Positions 28,677 to 38,326 of a stretch of 64,000 bases of DNA are shown in pieces. The position numbers and the translations under genes are program-made. The notes under the pieces were generated by a model, which saw only the letters and a list, made by a program, of their open reading frames with translations, did no database searches and was not told where the DNA came from. Origin of the DNA: Gammaproteobacteria bacterium. Its GTDB lineage: Bacteria; Pseudomonadota; Gammaproteobacteria; S012-40. Within the stretch, counting starts at the first letter, position 1, and every line of letters starts with the position of its first letter. The stretch is from assembly GCA_919902765.1 (NCBI GenBank), contig CAKKRP010000023.1, positions 1 through 64,000 on the forward strand. The letters are read 5' to 3'.

Positions 28677-29177
28677 ATGAGCAAGTTTGAAGAATTAATC
28701 GTTGAGCAGATACCACGTCTACGGCGTTATGCGCGGGCCTTGGTGGGTGAGCGCGCGCGTGCCGACGATCTTGTGCAGGATACGCTGGAACGTGCGTGGA
28801 CGCGCTTTCATTTGTGGCGGCACGGCAGCAATTTGCGCGCCTGGTTGTTTACGGTGATGCATAACGTATTTGTCAACCAGTACCGCAACGGCGATCGCGG
28901 GCGAACTTCTTCATTGGATGAAAATTTTGAAATTCCTATGCGCGATGGTAGCGAAGTATCTATGCAGATGCGTGACCTACACAATTCATTGGCACAATTA
29001 CCGGATGATTTTCGCGAAGTAATATTATTAGTCGGCGTAGAGCAGTTGACTTATGAAGAGGTCTCTGAAGTGTTAAATATCCCATTGGGTACTGTGATGT
29101 CGCGACTTTCGCGTGCCCGCGAAAAATTACATGTCTTGATGTCCGGTCAAGTGAAGCCGTTGCGGAGAATCAAATGA
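28677..29177 (+). CDS. ECF-family RNA polymerase sigma factor
   Basis: 166 residues. Sigma region 2 (RLRRYARALVGERARADDLVQDTLERAW and LRAWLFTVMHNVFVNQYR) and region 4 (LPDDFREVILLVGVEQLTYEEVSEVL then GTVMSRLSRAREKL) are clear; region 3 is absent, as in ECF sigma factors. The stop overlaps the start of the anti-sigma gene (ATGA), which implies co-translation. It follows the histidine kinase by 60 bases and may be part of the same stress operon. Confidence 0.92.
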   Translation: MSKFEELIVEQIPRLRRYARALVGERARADDLVQDTLERAWTRFHLWRHGSNLRAWLFTVMHNVFVNQYRNGDRGRTSSLDENFEIPMRDGSEVSMQMRDLHNSLAQLPDDFREVILLVGVEQLTYEEVSEVLNIPLGTVMSRLSRAREKLHVLMSGQVKPLRRIK

Positions 29178-29932
29178 CGAATGTGCATCCAGTAACAGAA
29201 AATGATTTGCACGCATACGTGGATCAACGTTTAGACCCGGCGCGGCATGCGCAGGTGGAGGCCTATTTGGCGGCGCATCCAGAGGCCGCCACGCAAGTGC
29301 TGATTTATCGCGAGCAAAAAACCTTGTTGCGTAATGCGTTTGATCCCGTACTGGCGGAGCCTATTCCCAAACACATGCTAAAAGCGCGTAGCCGACGCTG
29401 GGGGCGGCCTCAATTATTAGCGGTTGCCGCTTCGTTAACGATGGGCGTGAGCATAGGTTGGTGGGTACACGGCGAGACGGCGTTAAAAAAGAATGCGTTA
29501 TTGGTGTCCTTGCCGATGCAGGCAACGGTAGCGCACGCGGTATATACAACGGAGGTATTGCATCCGGTCGAAGTCGGCGCGGATCAGCAAGACCACCTGG
29601 TAAAATGGCTGTCGAAGCGACTCAATAAACCGCTGCATGCACCGGTGCTGCAGCATGCCGGTTATCAATTGGAAGGCGGGCGTTTACTCCCGGGAAATAG
29701 CGGTCCTGCCGCGCAATTTATGTATCGCGACAGCGCCGGGCAACGTTTGACTTTGTATTTGCGTAAAGCCTTGGCGGAGAATTCCGATACGGCGTTTCGC
29801 TATGCGCGAGAAAGCGGCGTCAGCGTTTTCTATTGGGTCGATGGCGATATGGCCTATGCGCTATCAGGCGACATCGCGCGCGAAAAATTATTGATTGTAG
29901 CGGATGCGGTGTATCGGGATTTGATGAAATAG
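29174..29932 (+). CDS. Membrane anti-sigma factor paired with the ECF sigma factor
   Basis: 252 residues: an N-terminal cytoplasmic anti-sigma domain (DLHAYVDQRLDPARHAQVEAYL, about 11-32), one transmembrane helix (about 78-95) and an extracytoplasmic C-terminal domain. The zinc-binding HXXXCXXC motif of ZAS anti-sigma factors is absent, so it is a zinc-free type. The operon overlap with the sigma gene supports the pairing. The signal sensed is unknown. Confidence 0.82.
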   Translation: MTNVHPVTENDLHAYVDQRLDPARHAQVEAYLAAHPEAATQVLIYREQKTLLRNAFDPVLAEPIPKHMLKARSRRWGRPQLLAVAASLTMGVSIGWWVHGETALKKNALLVSLPMQATVAHAVYTTEVLHPVEVGADQQDHLVKWLSKRLNKPLHAPVLQHAGYQLEGGRLLPGNSGPAAQFMYRDSAGQRLTLYLRKALAENSDTAFRYARESGVSVFYWVDGDMAYALSGDIAREKLLIVADAVYRDLMK

Positions 29933-30008
29933 ATACGCCATCGCGGGCTTACGTTGCGTAGGCGATATCTCACGCATGCCGGTGGCGTCCACGTAGGAGT
30001 TTGTCGGG

Positions 30009-30037
30009 TTGACTATTGAACAGCGTTCAAATATATT
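30009..30037 (+). promoter_or_regulatory. Promoter with a TetR-type operator in its spacer
   Basis: TTGACT (30009-30014) and TATATT (30032-30037) are separated by 17 bases. Within the spacer lies the perfect inverted repeat TTGAAC-AGC-GTTCAA (30016-30030). The TetR gene starts 37 bases downstream, so simple autorepression is expected. Confidence 0.75.
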
Positions 30038-30073
30038 TTGCGCACGTTACAATCGTATACAAAAGGGAGGCGT

Positions 30074-30718
30074 ATGGCGCGACGGTCCGATCACTCTAAA
30101 GAAGAATTGAGGTCGATGATACTAGATGCAGCGCAGCGCAATCTGGTGCAAGCGGGATACGCGGGTTTGACTGCGCGCAAGATCGCATCCGACATAGATT
30201 ATACGGTCGGGACGCTATATCATAATTTTCAAAATCTCGATGATATCGTCTTGCACGTCAATGCACGCACTTTAGACGATTTGTATGACGCCCTACGCGC
30301 GGCGTGCGAGCGGCATCGCGAGGCGCAGCAGCGCGTGATGGCGATAGGGCGAACCTATATCGATTTTGCCTTTAAAAACAGGAATCGCTGGAGTGCGGTT
30401 TATGATATTCCGGTGCGCAAAGAGACTCCGGTGCCCGATTGGTATCGAGCGCGCGTGACGCGCAATTTGGAGTATGTGGCCATCCAGTTGGCACCGTTAG
30501 TGCCGGAAATCAATCCGCAACAATTGCGTAAATCCGCTTATATGATTTGGTGTAGCGTGCATGGCATGTGCGTGTTATCGGTAGGGCATAAATTGGAGGT
30601 TCCGCGCGCGGAGCTGGGCGTGCTCGCGGAAAACTTTATTAAAGATTATATCGCCGGTTTAGTGATAAGAGATAGAGAAAAAACGCGTGTCGTAAAACGC
30701 GAGGCCTATGTGCAATAA
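30074..30718 (+). CDS. TetR/AcrR-family transcriptional regulator
   Basis: 214 residues from ATG 30074, which has an AGGGAGG ribosome-binding site. The N-terminal helix-turn-helix reads ILDAAQRNLVQAGYAGLTARKIASDIDYTVGTLYHNFQNLDDI; the C-terminal part is a WHG-like ligand domain (FAFKNRNRWSAVYD, YMIWCSVHGMCVLS). The ligand is unknown. It probably represses its own promoter. No efflux or lipid gene is next to it. Confidence 0.88.
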   Translation: MARRSDHSKEELRSMILDAAQRNLVQAGYAGLTARKIASDIDYTVGTLYHNFQNLDDIVLHVNARTLDDLYDALRAACERHREAQQRVMAIGRTYIDFAFKNRNRWSAVYDIPVRKETPVPDWYRARVTRNLEYVAIQLAPLVPEINPQQLRKSAYMIWCSVHGMCVLSVGHKLEVPRAELGVLAENFIKDYIAGLVIRDREKTRVVKREAYVQ

Positions 30719-31115
30719 GAATAATGGTTGAGAATAACAAATTATAATAACAACGTGTGACTATAAGCCCTAAAAAGGCGCGCCATCCACGTGTGGCATA
30801 ATAAGCATAAAAAACCGGTAGAGAAGATCGAGACAATAATGAGATAACGACTCGATAATAATCGAATATATAGAATTATAAATTCACTCCATGGCGAGAG
30901 CTCCCCGAGCGATATCGGGGAGCGTCTTATTTTTGACGTTGTGCTACCCGCTATGTCCCTACGCTCGTTCCCCTAATCCTTGCAACTATTAGGGTGTGTG
31001 CGCTGGAAGTCGCTATTCCTAAGGCGTAATAATCCACTATAATCCAATACCCCAATGAGGGGCGGGAGGCGCAGTCTGTGCGTCGATTCGTTTGCGCATG
31101 GTAGAGGTGAGTGTG
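30719..31115. other. Intergenic region, about 400 bases, with terminator
   Basis: AT-rich up to about 30890, then the hairpin described separately, then a GC-richer stretch before the MEKHLA gene. No protein or RNA gene could be supported. Confidence 0.4.
30901..30934 (+). terminator. Intrinsic terminator downstream of the TetR gene
   Basis: CTCCCCGA (30901-30908) pairs with TCGGGGAG (30915-30922), loop GCGATA, followed after a few bases by a T-rich tail (TCTTATTTTT). It is about 180 bases past the TetR stop. Confidence 0.75.
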
Positions 31116-31601
31116 ATGAATTTGCAGAGTGATATTCGCCCGGTTCCGACACGTGAAAACGGCTATCTAAATGGGCATGCACAGCTATTGGTGGATAGTT
31201 TTAGGCGCTGGACAGGGCGCACGTTGATAGACTGCGCGCCCGCAGAGCTTGGGCGGGAGTTGTTTTATGCGCCGTTTGTCATCGCGTCGCATGACACACA
31301 ATCCGCTCCCGTCTTCAATTACGCGAATTTAGCGGCGCTGCAATTGTGGGAGACGAATTGGGAGATGTTTACAAGCAAGCGTTCTAGCGACAGCGCGGAG
31401 GCCGACGCGCAGGTGGAACGGGAACAATTTATGGCGCGTGTCGCTGCCCAGGGCTGTGTGTCCGGTTATAGCGGGGTGCGTATTTCTATGCAGGGGCGGC
31501 GTTTTCGCATCGACAACGCGACAGTGTGGAATGTATTAGATGCGGCGGGGGGCTACCATGGGCAGGCGGTGTGGTTTGACGCATGGCAATACATCGAGTG
31601 A
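31116..31601 (+). CDS. MEKHLA-domain (PAS-like) protein
   Basis: From ATG 31116 (GAGGTGA five bases upstream) the protein has 161 residues. The family pattern is visible: FVIASHDT, PVFNYANLAALQLWETNWEMF, a Ser-Ser-Ala stretch, GYSGVRISMQGRRFRI and VWNVLDAAGGYHGQA. MEKHLA proteins are small PAS-related domains of unknown biochemical role. The gene stands alone, convergent with the Cyc2-like gene. Confidence 0.78.
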   Translation: MNLQSDIRPVPTRENGYLNGHAQLLVDSFRRWTGRTLIDCAPAELGRELFYAPFVIASHDTQSAPVFNYANLAALQLWETNWEMFTSKRSSDSAEADAQVEREQFMARVAAQGCVSGYSGVRISMQGRRFRIDNATVWNVLDAAGGYHGQAVWFDAWQYIE

Positions 31602-31621
31602 GTTTTGGCGCCGCTAGGCCG

Positions 31622-32875
31622 CTAAAATGCAACGTCTAAACCTACCAAAAAATAGTCTTCTTTATTGTTGTGGCCGTAACGTGTGTTGTCGATGACGAGA
31701 AAATCGGTGGTGATTTCGATGATTCCGCGCACATTGCGCGCGAAATAATGGCTGGCGTTGGCGGTAATGGCGTTTATGGCGATGCCACGATATAGGTTGG
31801 ATGCGCCTGCCAGCGTGCCGGGGTTGACGTAATTGTAGAGCAACGAAAAACTCGATCCTGCGTCAACGATATAGTCTAATCCGGCAATTCCGCCGTACCA
31901 CGTATCCGCGACATTGGTGCGTTGAAAATCATCCCAGCGCACTAATAGCGCCTGCCCATATAGATAAAAGCGCTCAGCGACCGCCAGGCTGCCATCGACG
32001 CCGCTGACGGTGCGCGTTATTTGTGCGGTTCCGGCGGCATTGGCGCCTGCACCGATTTGCATGAACAGACCGCCTTTTAATATCTCGGTGTCTAGCCCCA
32101 CGCGTGCGAAGTAATTTTTTTTGTTGTTATTATCGAAAATTCTATCGCTACGCGCGAGTCCGGGCGAATTCAGCTCATAGCTTGCGCCCACGCCATTGCC
32201 GTTGCTCGCGCCCATCGTCAATGCGCCATAAATGAGATCTAAATTGAGTAGCACACCGCGATCATGTCCTAGTCCGGCGAGATCGTATGGAAGATAGTCT
32301 TGCACGGTCAGGCGACGGCGGCGTGCGTACATCAGATCGGAAATCGGAAATTGTCCTATGGTCACCGTGCCGAGTATACCGGTGTAACGCAGTGTCGCCT
32401 GGTCTATCGGTTGATAGGGTGAGATACTGCGGTCGGCAAAGGTGGCGTTGAATTGAAAGCTGACATTAGACGTGAGGGCCGTGCCGCCGAGCACGTCGAG
32501 GCGATAGGGGGCTTGAATGTCGTAGGCGGTGTTGGCGACTGTGGCGCCGCTTTGGGGGTCTATGTATTCGCCTCGTCGCACGCGTGCATAGGCTTGTGTG
32601 CGTATCGAAATCGGCAACACGCGCGGTAAATGGATTTGGTTGTCCTGGGTATCTATCGTACTCAGGTCTTCCCAATGCGGAAGCACATAGCCACGGCGCA
32701 CAAAGGCGTCGCCGGCATGGTTGAGTTTTGGGCCAGCGCTATGGCATACGGCGCAACTGATTTCATATTGGCGGGTAAAATGCGGGCTGGCGATGCCGAG
32801 ACGCAGCACGCCGCATAGGCAAGCGAGGGCCAGCCCTATCCGAATAGTCAAAAATTTAAACGTCGATGTACTCAT
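31622..32875 (-). CDS. Cyc2-like fused monoheme cytochrome-porin
   Basis: 417 residues. A signal peptide (near GIA|SP) is followed by FTRQYEISCAVCHSAGPKL with a single heme site at Cys41-His45 and the conserved context PKLNHAGDAFVRRGY, then a beta-barrel of about 340 residues ending in LVGLDVAF with the terminal Phe. This N-terminal heme plus barrel layout and the CH...PxL...G..F...GY pattern are those of Cyc2, the outer-membrane iron oxidase of neutrophilic and acidophilic Fe(II) oxidisers. Cyc2-like fusions also occur in bacteria not known to oxidise iron, so the substrate is open. Confidence 0.75.
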   Translation of the reverse strand: MSTSTFKFLTIRIGLALACLCGVLRLGIASPHFTRQYEISCAVCHSAGPKLNHAGDAFVRRGYVLPHWEDLSTIDTQDNQIHLPRVLPISIRTQAYARVRRGEYIDPQSGATVANTAYDIQAPYRLDVLGGTALTSNVSFQFNATFADRSISPYQPIDQATLRYTGILGTVTIGQFPISDLMYARRRRLTVQDYLPYDLAGLGHDRGVLLNLDLIYGALTMGASNGNGVGASYELNSPGLARSDRIFDNNNKKNYFARVGLDTEILKGGLFMQIGAGANAAGTAQITRTVSGVDGSLAVAERFYLYGQALLVRWDDFQRTNVADTWYGGIAGLDYIVDAGSSFSLLYNYVNPGTLAGASNLYRGIAINAITANASHYFARNVRGIIEITTDFLVIDNTRYGHNNKEDYFLVGLDVAF

Positions 32876-33113
32876 AAGCGCTGCAATGTTTTAACGCAGG
32901 TTTTGCGCCATGTGTACGTGGTAGCGGGGCGATATATTTCCTATGGTACTTGCGCGGATTTAGAATTAAGGTAAAATGACCTAATATCGAACTGGTTTTT
33001 TTGATGCAGGCGTCTTGGACTATACTTAAAGTTTTAGGCGTGCGCGGTTTGTTGGCCATTGTTTCAACAATTACAAAGCACTACACTAGCGCATTTTCAC
33101 AGCGAGGTTTTCC

Positions 33114-33545
33114 ATGGCACTAGAACGTACGATTTCTATCATCAAGCCCGACGGCGTGGCCAAAAATGTCATAGGTGAGATTTATGCGCGGTTTGAGAAG
33201 GCCGGTTTGCGTATCGTCGCGGCCAAGATGATGCACTTGTCTAAGGGCCAGGCGGAAGAGTTTTATGGCGTACATAAGGCGCGTCCGTTTTTTAACGATT
33301 TGGTTAAATTTATGACCTCCGGCCCGGTCATGGTGCAGGTGTTGGAAGGTGAAAACGCCGTCGCCGAGAATCGCGATGTAATGGGCGCCACCAATCCTAA
33401 AGAGGCCAAACCAGGGACGATCCGCGCCGATTTCGCCAAATCTATCGACGAAAATGCCGTCCATGGCTCGGATGCGCTGGAAACCGCGCGTAATGAGATC
33501 GCGTTTTTCTTTAAGGACAGTGAGATTTGTCCGCGTACCCGATAA
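33114..33545 (+). CDS. ndk: Nucleoside diphosphate kinase
   Basis: 143 residues, the usual bacterial length, with the active-site His117 in [12 protein letters not shown] and the N-terminal [12 protein letters not shown]. It transfers gamma-phosphate among NTPs. It overlaps the rlmN start by one base (TAATG), the conserved gammaproteobacterial order. Confidence 0.96.
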   Translation: MALERTISIIKPDGVAKNVIGEIYARFEKAGLRIVAAKMMHLSKGQAEEFYGVHKARPFFNDLVKFMTSGPVMVQVLEGENAVAENRDVMGATNPKEAKPGTIRADFAKSIDENAVHGSDALETARNEIAFFFKDSEICPRTR

Positions 33546-34663
33546 TGGCGGATACGCTACGCAATCCGGTCAATTTATTCGATCTTGACCAAGCGGGAAT
33601 GGAAGGGTTTTTCGCGACGTTAGGCGAGAAGCCCTTTCGCGCCACGCAAGTGTTGAAATGGATGCACCAGCAAGGCGTGACGGATGTCGCGCAAATGACC
33701 AATTTATCCAAGGAGTTACGCGCGCGTCTGACGCTGGCGGCGAGTTTCAAATTGCCTGAAATCGCATTCGAACAGGCCTCGGCCGACGGGACGCGCAAGT
33801 GGTTGGTGCGCCTGCACGATGGCAACTGCATCGAGACGGTGTTCATCCCCGAGCATGACCGCGGCACCCTGTGCATCTCCTCGCAAGTGGGCTGCGTGTT
33901 GAATTGCGCGTTCTGTTCGACCGCACAACAAGGTTTTAATCGTAATTTGACCACCAGCGAGATCATCGGCCAATTATTTTTGGCGCGCCGGGCCTTGGGT
34001 GCGGCCAAGGACAATCGCGTGGTCAGCAATGTTGTGATGATGGGCATGGGCGAACCGCTGCTCAATTTCGATCAAGTGGTGCCCGCGCTCAATTTGATGT
34101 TGGATGATAATGCCTATGGCTTGTCTAAACGGCGTGTGACGGTGAGTACTGCCGGTGTAGTGCCCGCTTTGGATCGTTTGCGTGAGGTCACTGACGTGGC
34201 CCTGGCGGTGTCGTTGCACGCGACGCGCGATGAATTGCGCGATGAACTCGTACCGTTGAATAAAAAATATCCGATTGCGGAATTATTGGCGGCCTGTAAG
34301 CGTTATATCGAAGGTAAGGCGCATCGCTCTATCACGGTGGAGTATGTAATGTTGGATGGGGTCAATGACCAGCCGCAACATGCGCGTGAATTGGCGCGTT
34401 TGCTACGCGATCTCCCGGCCAAGGTCAATTTAATCCCGTTTAACCCGTTTCCAAATAGTCGTTATCGCCGTTCGAGTGCTGAGGCGATAGATCGCTTTCA
34501 GTCGCAATTGATCGCACTGGGGATGATCACCGTCGTACGGCGTACGCGCGGCGATGATATTGATGCCGCGTGTGGCCAGTTGGCGGGGCAGGTGCGTGAT
34601 CGTACGCAACGCAGTGCGCGGCTATTGCGCAACGCCGCCGAGGTTGCGAATGCGGCATCTTAG
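33545..34663 (+). CDS. rlmN: Dual-specificity RNA methyltransferase RlmN
   Basis: 372 residues from ATG 33545. The radical-SAM motif CVLNCAFC (CX3CX2C) lies in [19 protein letters not shown]; the methyl-carrying Cys is in the C-terminal [11 protein letters not shown]. It methylates C2 of A2503 in 23S rRNA and A37 in some tRNAs. The last 14 bases overlap the likely start of pilF. Confidence 0.95.
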   Translation: MADTLRNPVNLFDLDQAGMEGFFATLGEKPFRATQVLKWMHQQGVTDVAQMTNLSKELRARLTLAASFKLPEIAFEQASADGTRKWLVRLHDGNCIETVFIPEHDRGTLCISSQVGCVLNCAFCSTAQQGFNRNLTTSEIIGQLFLARRALGAAKDNRVVSNVVMMGMGEPLLNFDQVVPALNLMLDDNAYGLSKRRVTVSTAGVVPALDRLREVTDVALAVSLHATRDELRDELVPLNKKYPIAELLAACKRYIEGKAHRSITVEYVMLDGVNDQPQHARELARLLRDLPAKVNLIPFNPFPNSRYRRSSAEAIDRFQSQLIALGMITVVRRTRGDDIDAACGQLAGQVRDRTQRSARLLRNAAEVANAAS

Positions 34664-35447
34664 CGGGTGGGTACCGGGTTCGCGCATGGCGACCGGGTGG
34701 CTGGCCGCGTGCCTAGGGCTGGTCATGATAGTAGGGTGTACCACGACCACTAAGCGTGCGCCGGATCAAGAAATCGCGCGCGTGAACACCCATTTGGCCA
34801 TGCAATACTTGCAACGCGGGGATTTTGAAACCGCGATAGAAAAGCTTAATAAGGCCTTAGCGGCGGATAGCGCGCTGGTGGAGACGCATGCGACGGCAGC
34901 CTTGATTTACGACCGTGTAGGCAAGTACGACGAGGCCGAGGACCACTACCGGCAGGCCATTGCCTTGACCCGCCCCGACAGCGACGATTCGGCCTCCGCC
35001 TATAACAACTATGGCGTGTTTTTGTGTAAAAGAGGTAAAATTAACGATGCGGCCGACAATTTTAAACGGGCCTTCAGCAATATGTTTTATAACAGTCCTG
35101 AGGTTGCTTATGAGAATGCCGGGGTATGCCTGGCACGCCAGCCGGGCCGCGAGGGTCAGGCCGAGGCCTATTTGCGTAAGGCCTTGGAGTTGAAACCGCA
35201 GTTGGCGATGGCTTTACAGACCTTGGCGCAACTGCAATTCGAGCAAAAGCATTTTTTACAGGCGCGCGCGTTTATTCAGCGTGCCCATGGGGCGGCGGCC
35301 CCTACGGCGGCCAGTTTGTGGCTTGCGTATCGCATTGAACGACAGTTAGGCGATTCCAAAGCGGCTGCCGATTTGGCCCAGCAACTGCGTAACCGCTACG
35401 CAGATACGGAACAAGCGCGGCAGCTTGCAGAGTTACGGGATAGGTAG
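34650..35447 (+). CDS. pilF: Type IV pilus biogenesis lipoprotein PilF/PilW (TPR)
   Basis: About 265 residues from ATG 34650 (GAGG seven bases upstream), or 253 from ATG 34686. A lipoprotein signal ends in MIVGC. Six TPR-like repeats follow (for example [24 protein letters not shown] and [25 protein letters not shown]). PilF is the pilotin needed for outer-membrane assembly of the PilQ secretin. The rlmN-pilF-rodZ order is typical. No other pilus genes are in the window. Confidence 0.9.
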   Translation: MRHLSGWVPGSRMATGWLAACLGLVMIVGCTTTTKRAPDQEIARVNTHLAMQYLQRGDFETAIEKLNKALAADSALVETHATAALIYDRVGKYDEAEDHYRQAIALTRPDSDDSASAYNNYGVFLCKRGKINDAADNFKRAFSNMFYNSPEVAYENAGVCLARQPGREGQAEAYLRKALELKPQLAMALQTLAQLQFEQKHFLQARAFIQRAHGAAAPTAASLWLAYRIERQLGDSKAAADLAQQLRNRYADTEQARQLAELRDR

Positions 35448-35455
35448 GAGGTTCG

Positions 35456-36127
35456 ATGAGTACGGGTAATGTAGTGATAAAAGACGCAGTTCTTGACGCC
35501 GATACGGATACGGATACGGATACCGATATCGAGATACGCGCGCGCACCTTGGCGCGTGTCGAAGTGCCGGTGTCGCAAGACGCCAAGACGGCGGCGGCCG
35601 AACTGAACGAAGTCATTAAGCAGAATGGCGACCAAGGGCCGGGTTCATTTTTGCGTTTGATGCGTGAACATCTCAGTAAATCGGAAACCGATGTGGCCTT
35701 TGATTTACGCATGAGTGTAAAGCAAGTCGTCGCATTGGAAGAAAACGCCTTCGATAATATGGCCGCGCCTATTTATGTGCGCAGTTCCCTGCGCCGTTAC
35801 GCCGAATATCTCGGCTTGTCGCCGGTGATCGTGTTGGATTGCTATGAGCGTTTAGGCGCGGGTCAGCCGCCCCCGTTGAAGCGGGTGTCGCAGTGGGGCA
35901 ACGTGCGTGCCGCCGCGCCGCAACCGCATGATAATCGTTGGCTGGCCTATATGTTTATCGCCATCTTGTTTGTGCTGGTGTTTTTCTGGTGGTCTACGGC
36001 CTTGTTAAATGGCAAATCGGATCGCACCTCAATGACCGAGGCGGATGCCGTACGTTCTTCGCAACAAACCACCATCATCACCCCCTTGGCACCTTCGTCG
36101 TCGCCGGATCGAACCGCCGGGCGGTAG
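35456..36127 (+). CDS. rodZ: RodZ-like cell-shape protein, short form
   Basis: 223 residues. The N-terminus contains a run of Asp-Thr pairs encoded by hexamer repeats, followed by a Cro/CI-type helix-turn-helix (about 65-130: FLRLMREHLSKSETDVAFDLRM, PIYVRSSLRRYAEYLGL), then one transmembrane helix (about 161-180). After the helix only about 40 polar residues remain; the periplasmic domain of E. coli RodZ (337 residues) is missing. RodZ links MreB to the elongation machinery. The short form may still act through its cytoplasmic domain. Confidence 0.85.
   Translation: MSTGNVVIKDAVLDADTDTDTDTDIEIRARTLARVEVPVSQDAKTAAAELNEVIKQNGDQGPGSFLRLMREHLSKSETDVAFDLRMSVKQVVALEENAFDNMAAPIYVRSSLRRYAEYLGLSPVIVLDCYERLGAGQPPPLKRVSQWGNVRAAAPQPHDNRWLAYMFIAILFVLVFFWWSTALLNGKSDRTSMTEADAVRSSQQTTIITPLAPSSSPDRTAGR
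35501..35530 (+). repeat. In-frame GATACG hexamer repeat in rodZ
   Basis: Three perfect GATACG units followed by GATACC and GATATC, in frame, giving alternating Asp-Thr. Unit length is a multiple of three, so slippage would change length without a frameshift. Confidence 0.85.
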
Positions 36128-36314
36128 AACATCATTAACGGGCAAGGGGTAGAGGGGTAGCAATGAGCCTACGCCTCGCCGTTAGGGGGTTGGTAGTGAC
36201 ACTACGACCCTGGGTGCAGCAAGTCCACCCCTCCACCTAGACATTTTGCGCGCGAACCCGCACAATGCGCCGAATTACCCCTGATAGGCCTCTCCACTGA
36301 CACGAGGATTAGTC

Positions 36315-37610
36315 TTGTCCACCTTGCAAGCGGTGCGTGGGATGCACGACATCCTGCCTGAACACATGCCTTATTGGTCTAAATTAGAACGCGCGCTATG
36401 CGACTTGTTTGCGGCCTACGGCTATTCTGAAATGCGTCTGCCCATTGTCGAAAAAACGGAGTTGTTTAAGCGCTCCATCGGCGAAGTGACCGACATCGTT
36501 GAAAAAGAGATGTACAGTTTCGACGACCGCAATGGCGAATCCTTGACCTTGCGTCCCGAGGGCACGGCCGGTTGTGTGCGCGCGGGAATTGAACACGGTT
36601 TAATTCAGCCGCAACAAGCGCATAAATGGTGGTATAGCGGGGCGATGTTTCGTCACGAGCGCCCGCAAAAAGGGCGTTATCGTCAGTTTCATCAAGTCGG
36701 GATAGAGGCGTTTGGACTGGAAGGCCCCGATGTTGATGTTGAGTTGATATTGCTGACGCGCCGTTTATGGCAGGTGCTGGGACTGTCGGCGGTCGTACAA
36801 CTGGAAATAAACACCCTGGGCAGCAGCGAGTCGCGCCACGCCTATCGCGCCTTATTGGTGGAATATTTTAACGCCCACCGCGACCGCTTGGATGAAGATA
36901 GTGTGCGGCGTTTAGAGCGCAATCCGTTGCGTATACTGGATAGCAAGAATCCCGATCTCAAGCCCGTCATTGAGGCCGCGCCGCGTTTGTACGACAGTTT
37001 AGACGAGGCCTCGCGGACGCATTTTTCGCAACTGCAAGAGTTATTGCAAGCGGTGGGCGTGTCGTTTACGGTGAATCCGCATTTGGTGCGCGGACTGGAT
37101 TATTACAATCGCACCGTCTTCGAATGGAAAACGGATCGCTTAGGCGCGCAGGCCGCAGTGGCGGCGGGTGGGCGTTACGACGGATTAGTAGCCCAGTTGG
37201 GTGGCAAACCAGTGCCCGCGATAGGCTGCGCTTTGGGTATGGAGCGCGTGGTCGCGCTGTTGCAGGAGATCGGAGCGGCCCCGCTGGCTGAGCGCGTAGA
37301 TGTTTATATGGTGATGGCGGGCGATGCGGCATTGCGTGCCGGGCTAGGCTTGGCCGAGCAGTGGCGCGATGACATCCCGGGGCTGCGCATGCTGGTCAAT
37401 ACCGGGGGCGGGAGTTTCAAGGCGCAATTCCGGCGCGCGGATCGCAGTGCGGCGCGCTGGGCGGTCATCCTCGGCGATGATGAGGTACGCGAGCAGGTGG
37501 TCACCCTCAAGCCGTTGCGTGAGCAGGGCGAACAACTGCGCGTGGCGTGGGCGGATGCCAGCGGGACGTTAAAATCCTTGCTAGGCCTGACCACATCGTC
37601 AATGACATAG
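36315..37610 (+). CDS. hisS: Histidyl-tRNA synthetase
   Basis: 431 residues, class II synthetase, starting at TTG 36315 with GAGGA six bases upstream. Motifs: [59 protein letters not shown] and [17 protein letters not shown]-terminal anticodon domain follows. In most gammaproteobacteria ispG lies between rodZ and hisS; here 187 non-coding bases take its place. Confidence 0.96.
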   Translation: MSTLQAVRGMHDILPEHMPYWSKLERALCDLFAAYGYSEMRLPIVEKTELFKRSIGEVTDIVEKEMYSFDDRNGESLTLRPEGTAGCVRAGIEHGLIQPQQAHKWWYSGAMFRHERPQKGRYRQFHQVGIEAFGLEGPDVDVELILLTRRLWQVLGLSAVVQLEINTLGSSESRHAYRALLVEYFNAHRDRLDEDSVRRLERNPLRILDSKNPDLKPVIEAAPRLYDSLDEASRTHFSQLQELLQAVGVSFTVNPHLVRGLDYYNRTVFEWKTDRLGAQAAVAAGGRYDGLVAQLGGKPVPAIGCALGMERVVALLQEIGAAPLAERVDVYMVMAGDAALRAGLGLAEQWRDDIPGLRMLVNTGGGSFKAQFRRADRSAARWAVILGDDEVREQVVTLKPLREQGEQLRVAWADASGTLKSLLGLTTSSMT

Positions 37611-37666
37611 GATACAATAACGCCGCCGCGATTCGGGCGGGTGTAGATTCTCACAAGGGGTATGCC

Positions 37667-38326
37667 GTGGACGTGTTACAAACGGAAGACGAGCAAGTCG
37701 ACCAGTTCAAGCAGTGGTGGGCAAAAAACGGCAAGCAAGTATTGTTGGGTATCGCCATCGCGGCGGCGTTGGCGACCGGCATACGCCTATGGGTGCAGTA
37801 TCAAGAAGGTCGGCGCATGGCGGCGGCGGTGCTCTATGAGCAAGTATTGCAGGCCATGGAGAAGAAAGACAACGCGACGGCCATGCAGCAGGGTGCGGCG
37901 GTCATAGAGCAATATTCCGGTACCGCGTATGCCGCGTTAAGCGGCTTGGTGATGGCGCGTTTGGAATGGGAAAAAGGCGAAAAAGACGCGGCGCGCAAGC
38001 GTCTGATGTGGGTGATCGAACATACCGGTAACGCCGAATTGCAACATGTGGCGCGTTTGCGTTTGGCGCGTCTCTGGATGGCCGATAACAAATTGGAAGA
38101 GGCCGTCAAATTAGTCAATCAGCAAGATGCGGGCGCATTTACCGCCGCGTATCAATTTATTAAAGGCGACATTTTACTCCAGCAGGGCAAGCCTCAAGAG
38201 GCCCAAGCGGCCTTTTACGCCGTGGTCAACGATGCAACCGCCGTGGGCGAATTACATAATCAGGCCCAGCAACGCCTGGATGACCTGGGCGCGCCGCCGC
38301 CGCCGCAACCAGAGGCCAAGTCCTAA
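37667..38326 (+). CDS. yfgM: YfgM-like TPR membrane protein
   Basis: 219 residues from GTG 37667, chosen because AAGGGG lies six bases upstream; the open frame extends further back without homology. A short cytoplasmic N-terminus (QVDQFKQWWAKNGKQ), one transmembrane helix (about 24-43) and periplasmic TPR helices follow. YfgM joins the SecYEG-PpiD chaperone network. Its stop overlaps the bamB start (TAATG). Confidence 0.9.
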   Translation: MDVLQTEDEQVDQFKQWWAKNGKQVLLGIAIAAALATGIRLWVQYQEGRRMAAAVLYEQVLQAMEKKDNATAMQQGAAVIEQYSGTAYAALSGLVMARLEWEKGEKDAARKRLMWVIEHTGNAELQHVARLRLARLWMADNKLEEAVKLVNQQDAGAFTAAYQFIKGDILLQQGKPQEAQAAFYAVVNDATAVGELHNQAQQRLDDLGAPPPPQPEAKS

